From positions 1 through 5,592 of the forward strand of contig CAIVOO010000035.1 in NCBI GenBank assembly GCA_903907555.1: a DNA stretch of 5,592 nt. The letters run 5' to 3'. Both the position numbers and the translations under genes were made by a program. The stretch is from an uncultured archaeon (GTDB taxonomy: Archaea > Nanobdellota > Nanobdellia > Woesearchaeales > CAIVOO01). The notes under the pieces are model-generated. The model was not told the origin of the DNA, ran no database searches, and saw only the letters and a program-made list of their open reading frames with translations. This document shows, in pieces, positions 5,219-5,592 of this stretch (position 1 is its first letter; each line of letters begins with the position of its first letter).

Positions 5219-5470
5219 TCAGTCAGTCAAATATGAGAGAATTTCTTCAACAACCTGTTTTTCAGTTTTTTTATCTGTTATGATGTTGATTCCGTAATCA
5301 AATTTGGAAACTAATCCATAGACTGCCTTGGCAGCATCTTCTCCATAAACCTTTTTTCTGTTTTTGTCTCTTTCAATGCATGTTTTCAAGGATGTCTTTA
5401 ATGTGAATATGTATCCTTTGAACGGAAGATTCTTCTCAAGGTGCTTAATCTGCTCTTTGAAATAGAAACA
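5219..5470 (-). pseudogene. C-terminal part of a P-loop kinase-like protein, N terminus missing
   Basis: An 83-codon open frame on the minus strand runs from just inside a TAA at 5471-5473 to a TGA at 5219-5221 and contains no ATG. Its sequence resembles the C-terminal half of small P-loop kinases of the AAA_33/zeta-toxin-like type: a strand (GYIFTLKTS), an arginine-rich lid-like stretch (CIERDKNRKK), a helix (EDAAKAVYGLVSKF), a strand (GINIIT) and a last helix (EKQVVEEILSYL). The N-terminal half with the Walker A nucleotide site is absent, so this piece cannot bind ATP in the usual way. The loss coincides with the start of an unrelated J-domain frame on the other strand. It may be a gene broken by rearrangement, or a normal gene cut by an assembly error. 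The family call is moderately secure, the specific substrate unknown. Confidence 0.55.
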
Positions 5471-5592
5471 TTATCTGATCTTAAAAGTTTGACTATTGAA
5501 GATTGCCTAACTTTGTTAGGTTTACAACAAGGCACTCAATATTCAAATGCAGATATCAAAAAACGATTTAATGAACTTGCTAAACAATGCCA
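5462..5592 (+). CDS. Start of a J-domain (DnaJ-like) protein, partial
   Basis: An open plus-strand frame runs off the right edge. From about 5489 it reads like helices I and II of a J domain: LTIEDCLTLLGL, a short loop, then NADIKKRFNELAKQC, and the final two bases CA fit the His of the HPD motif that stimulates Hsp70 ATPase. The HPD itself lies outside the window, so the call rests on the pattern before it. No ATG is present. The frame is open back to a TAA at 5399-5401, with a GTG at 5441 and a TTG at 5489, but left of about 5460 it overlaps the kinase-like coding sequence on the other strand, so I begin it at that junction. By hand count these 131 bases are about 30% G+C, low for the window. 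No promoter or ribosome-binding site is evident, so the true start may be missing. Confidence 0.5.
   Translation, partial: METLSDLKSLTIEDCLTLLGLQQGTQYSNADIKKRFNELAKQC

Noticed and set aside
1..5592. CRISPR array, insertion sequence or transposase
   Set aside because: No regularly spaced direct repeats, no terminal inverted repeats around a gene, and no transposase or integrase motifs were seen.

Overview
The window looks like about 5.6 kb of an archaeal chromosome, probably from a small-genome DPANN-type lineage. Three things support archaea. A DUF357 protein is present, a family known essentially only from archaea. The genes are small and densely packed. Several first genes have an AT-rich TATA element centred 25 to 27 bases before the start codon, so their mRNAs would begin at or next to the start codon (leaderless). 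I saw no bacterial -35/-10 promoters. The DPANN placement is inference; no rRNA or other marker gene is present.

Layout. Positions 1-180 hold no convincing gene: there is a perfect GC-rich hairpin at the very start, a GC-rich and foldable island at about 51-148, and a poly-T terminator serving the minus strand. Then come four minus-strand genes in two or three transcription units: a triple zinc-ribbon protein (494-766) followed closely by a small secreted or membrane-anchored Asn/Ser/Thr-rich protein (181-468); a two-TM protein of unknown function (836-1627); and a complete half-size ABC exporter (1744-3528). Divergent from the exporter is a plus-strand pair, an unknown 97-residue protein (3608-3901) and an 80-residue two-TM protein (3901-4143) whose start overlaps the preceding stop. 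These run head-on into a minus-strand DUF357-DUF362 pair (4882-5169 and 4140-4880), and the two convergent stop codons overlap. At the right edge is the C-terminal part of a P-loop kinase-like gene on the minus strand (5219 to about 5470), abruptly cut off. Facing away from it on the plus strand is the start of a J-domain (DnaJ-like) reading frame that runs off the window.

How the genes work together. Only the exporter has a clear biochemical role (ATP-driven export, substrate unknown). The DUF357 and DUF362 genes are clearly one operon. The zinc-ribbon and secreted proteins probably are one as well, and the 97/80-residue pair is translationally coupled. I did not find a recognisable defence, mobile or biosynthetic system. 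The most notable points are the truncated-kinase/J-domain junction near 5460, the regular leaderless-promoter geometry, and the unexplained structured island at 51-148.
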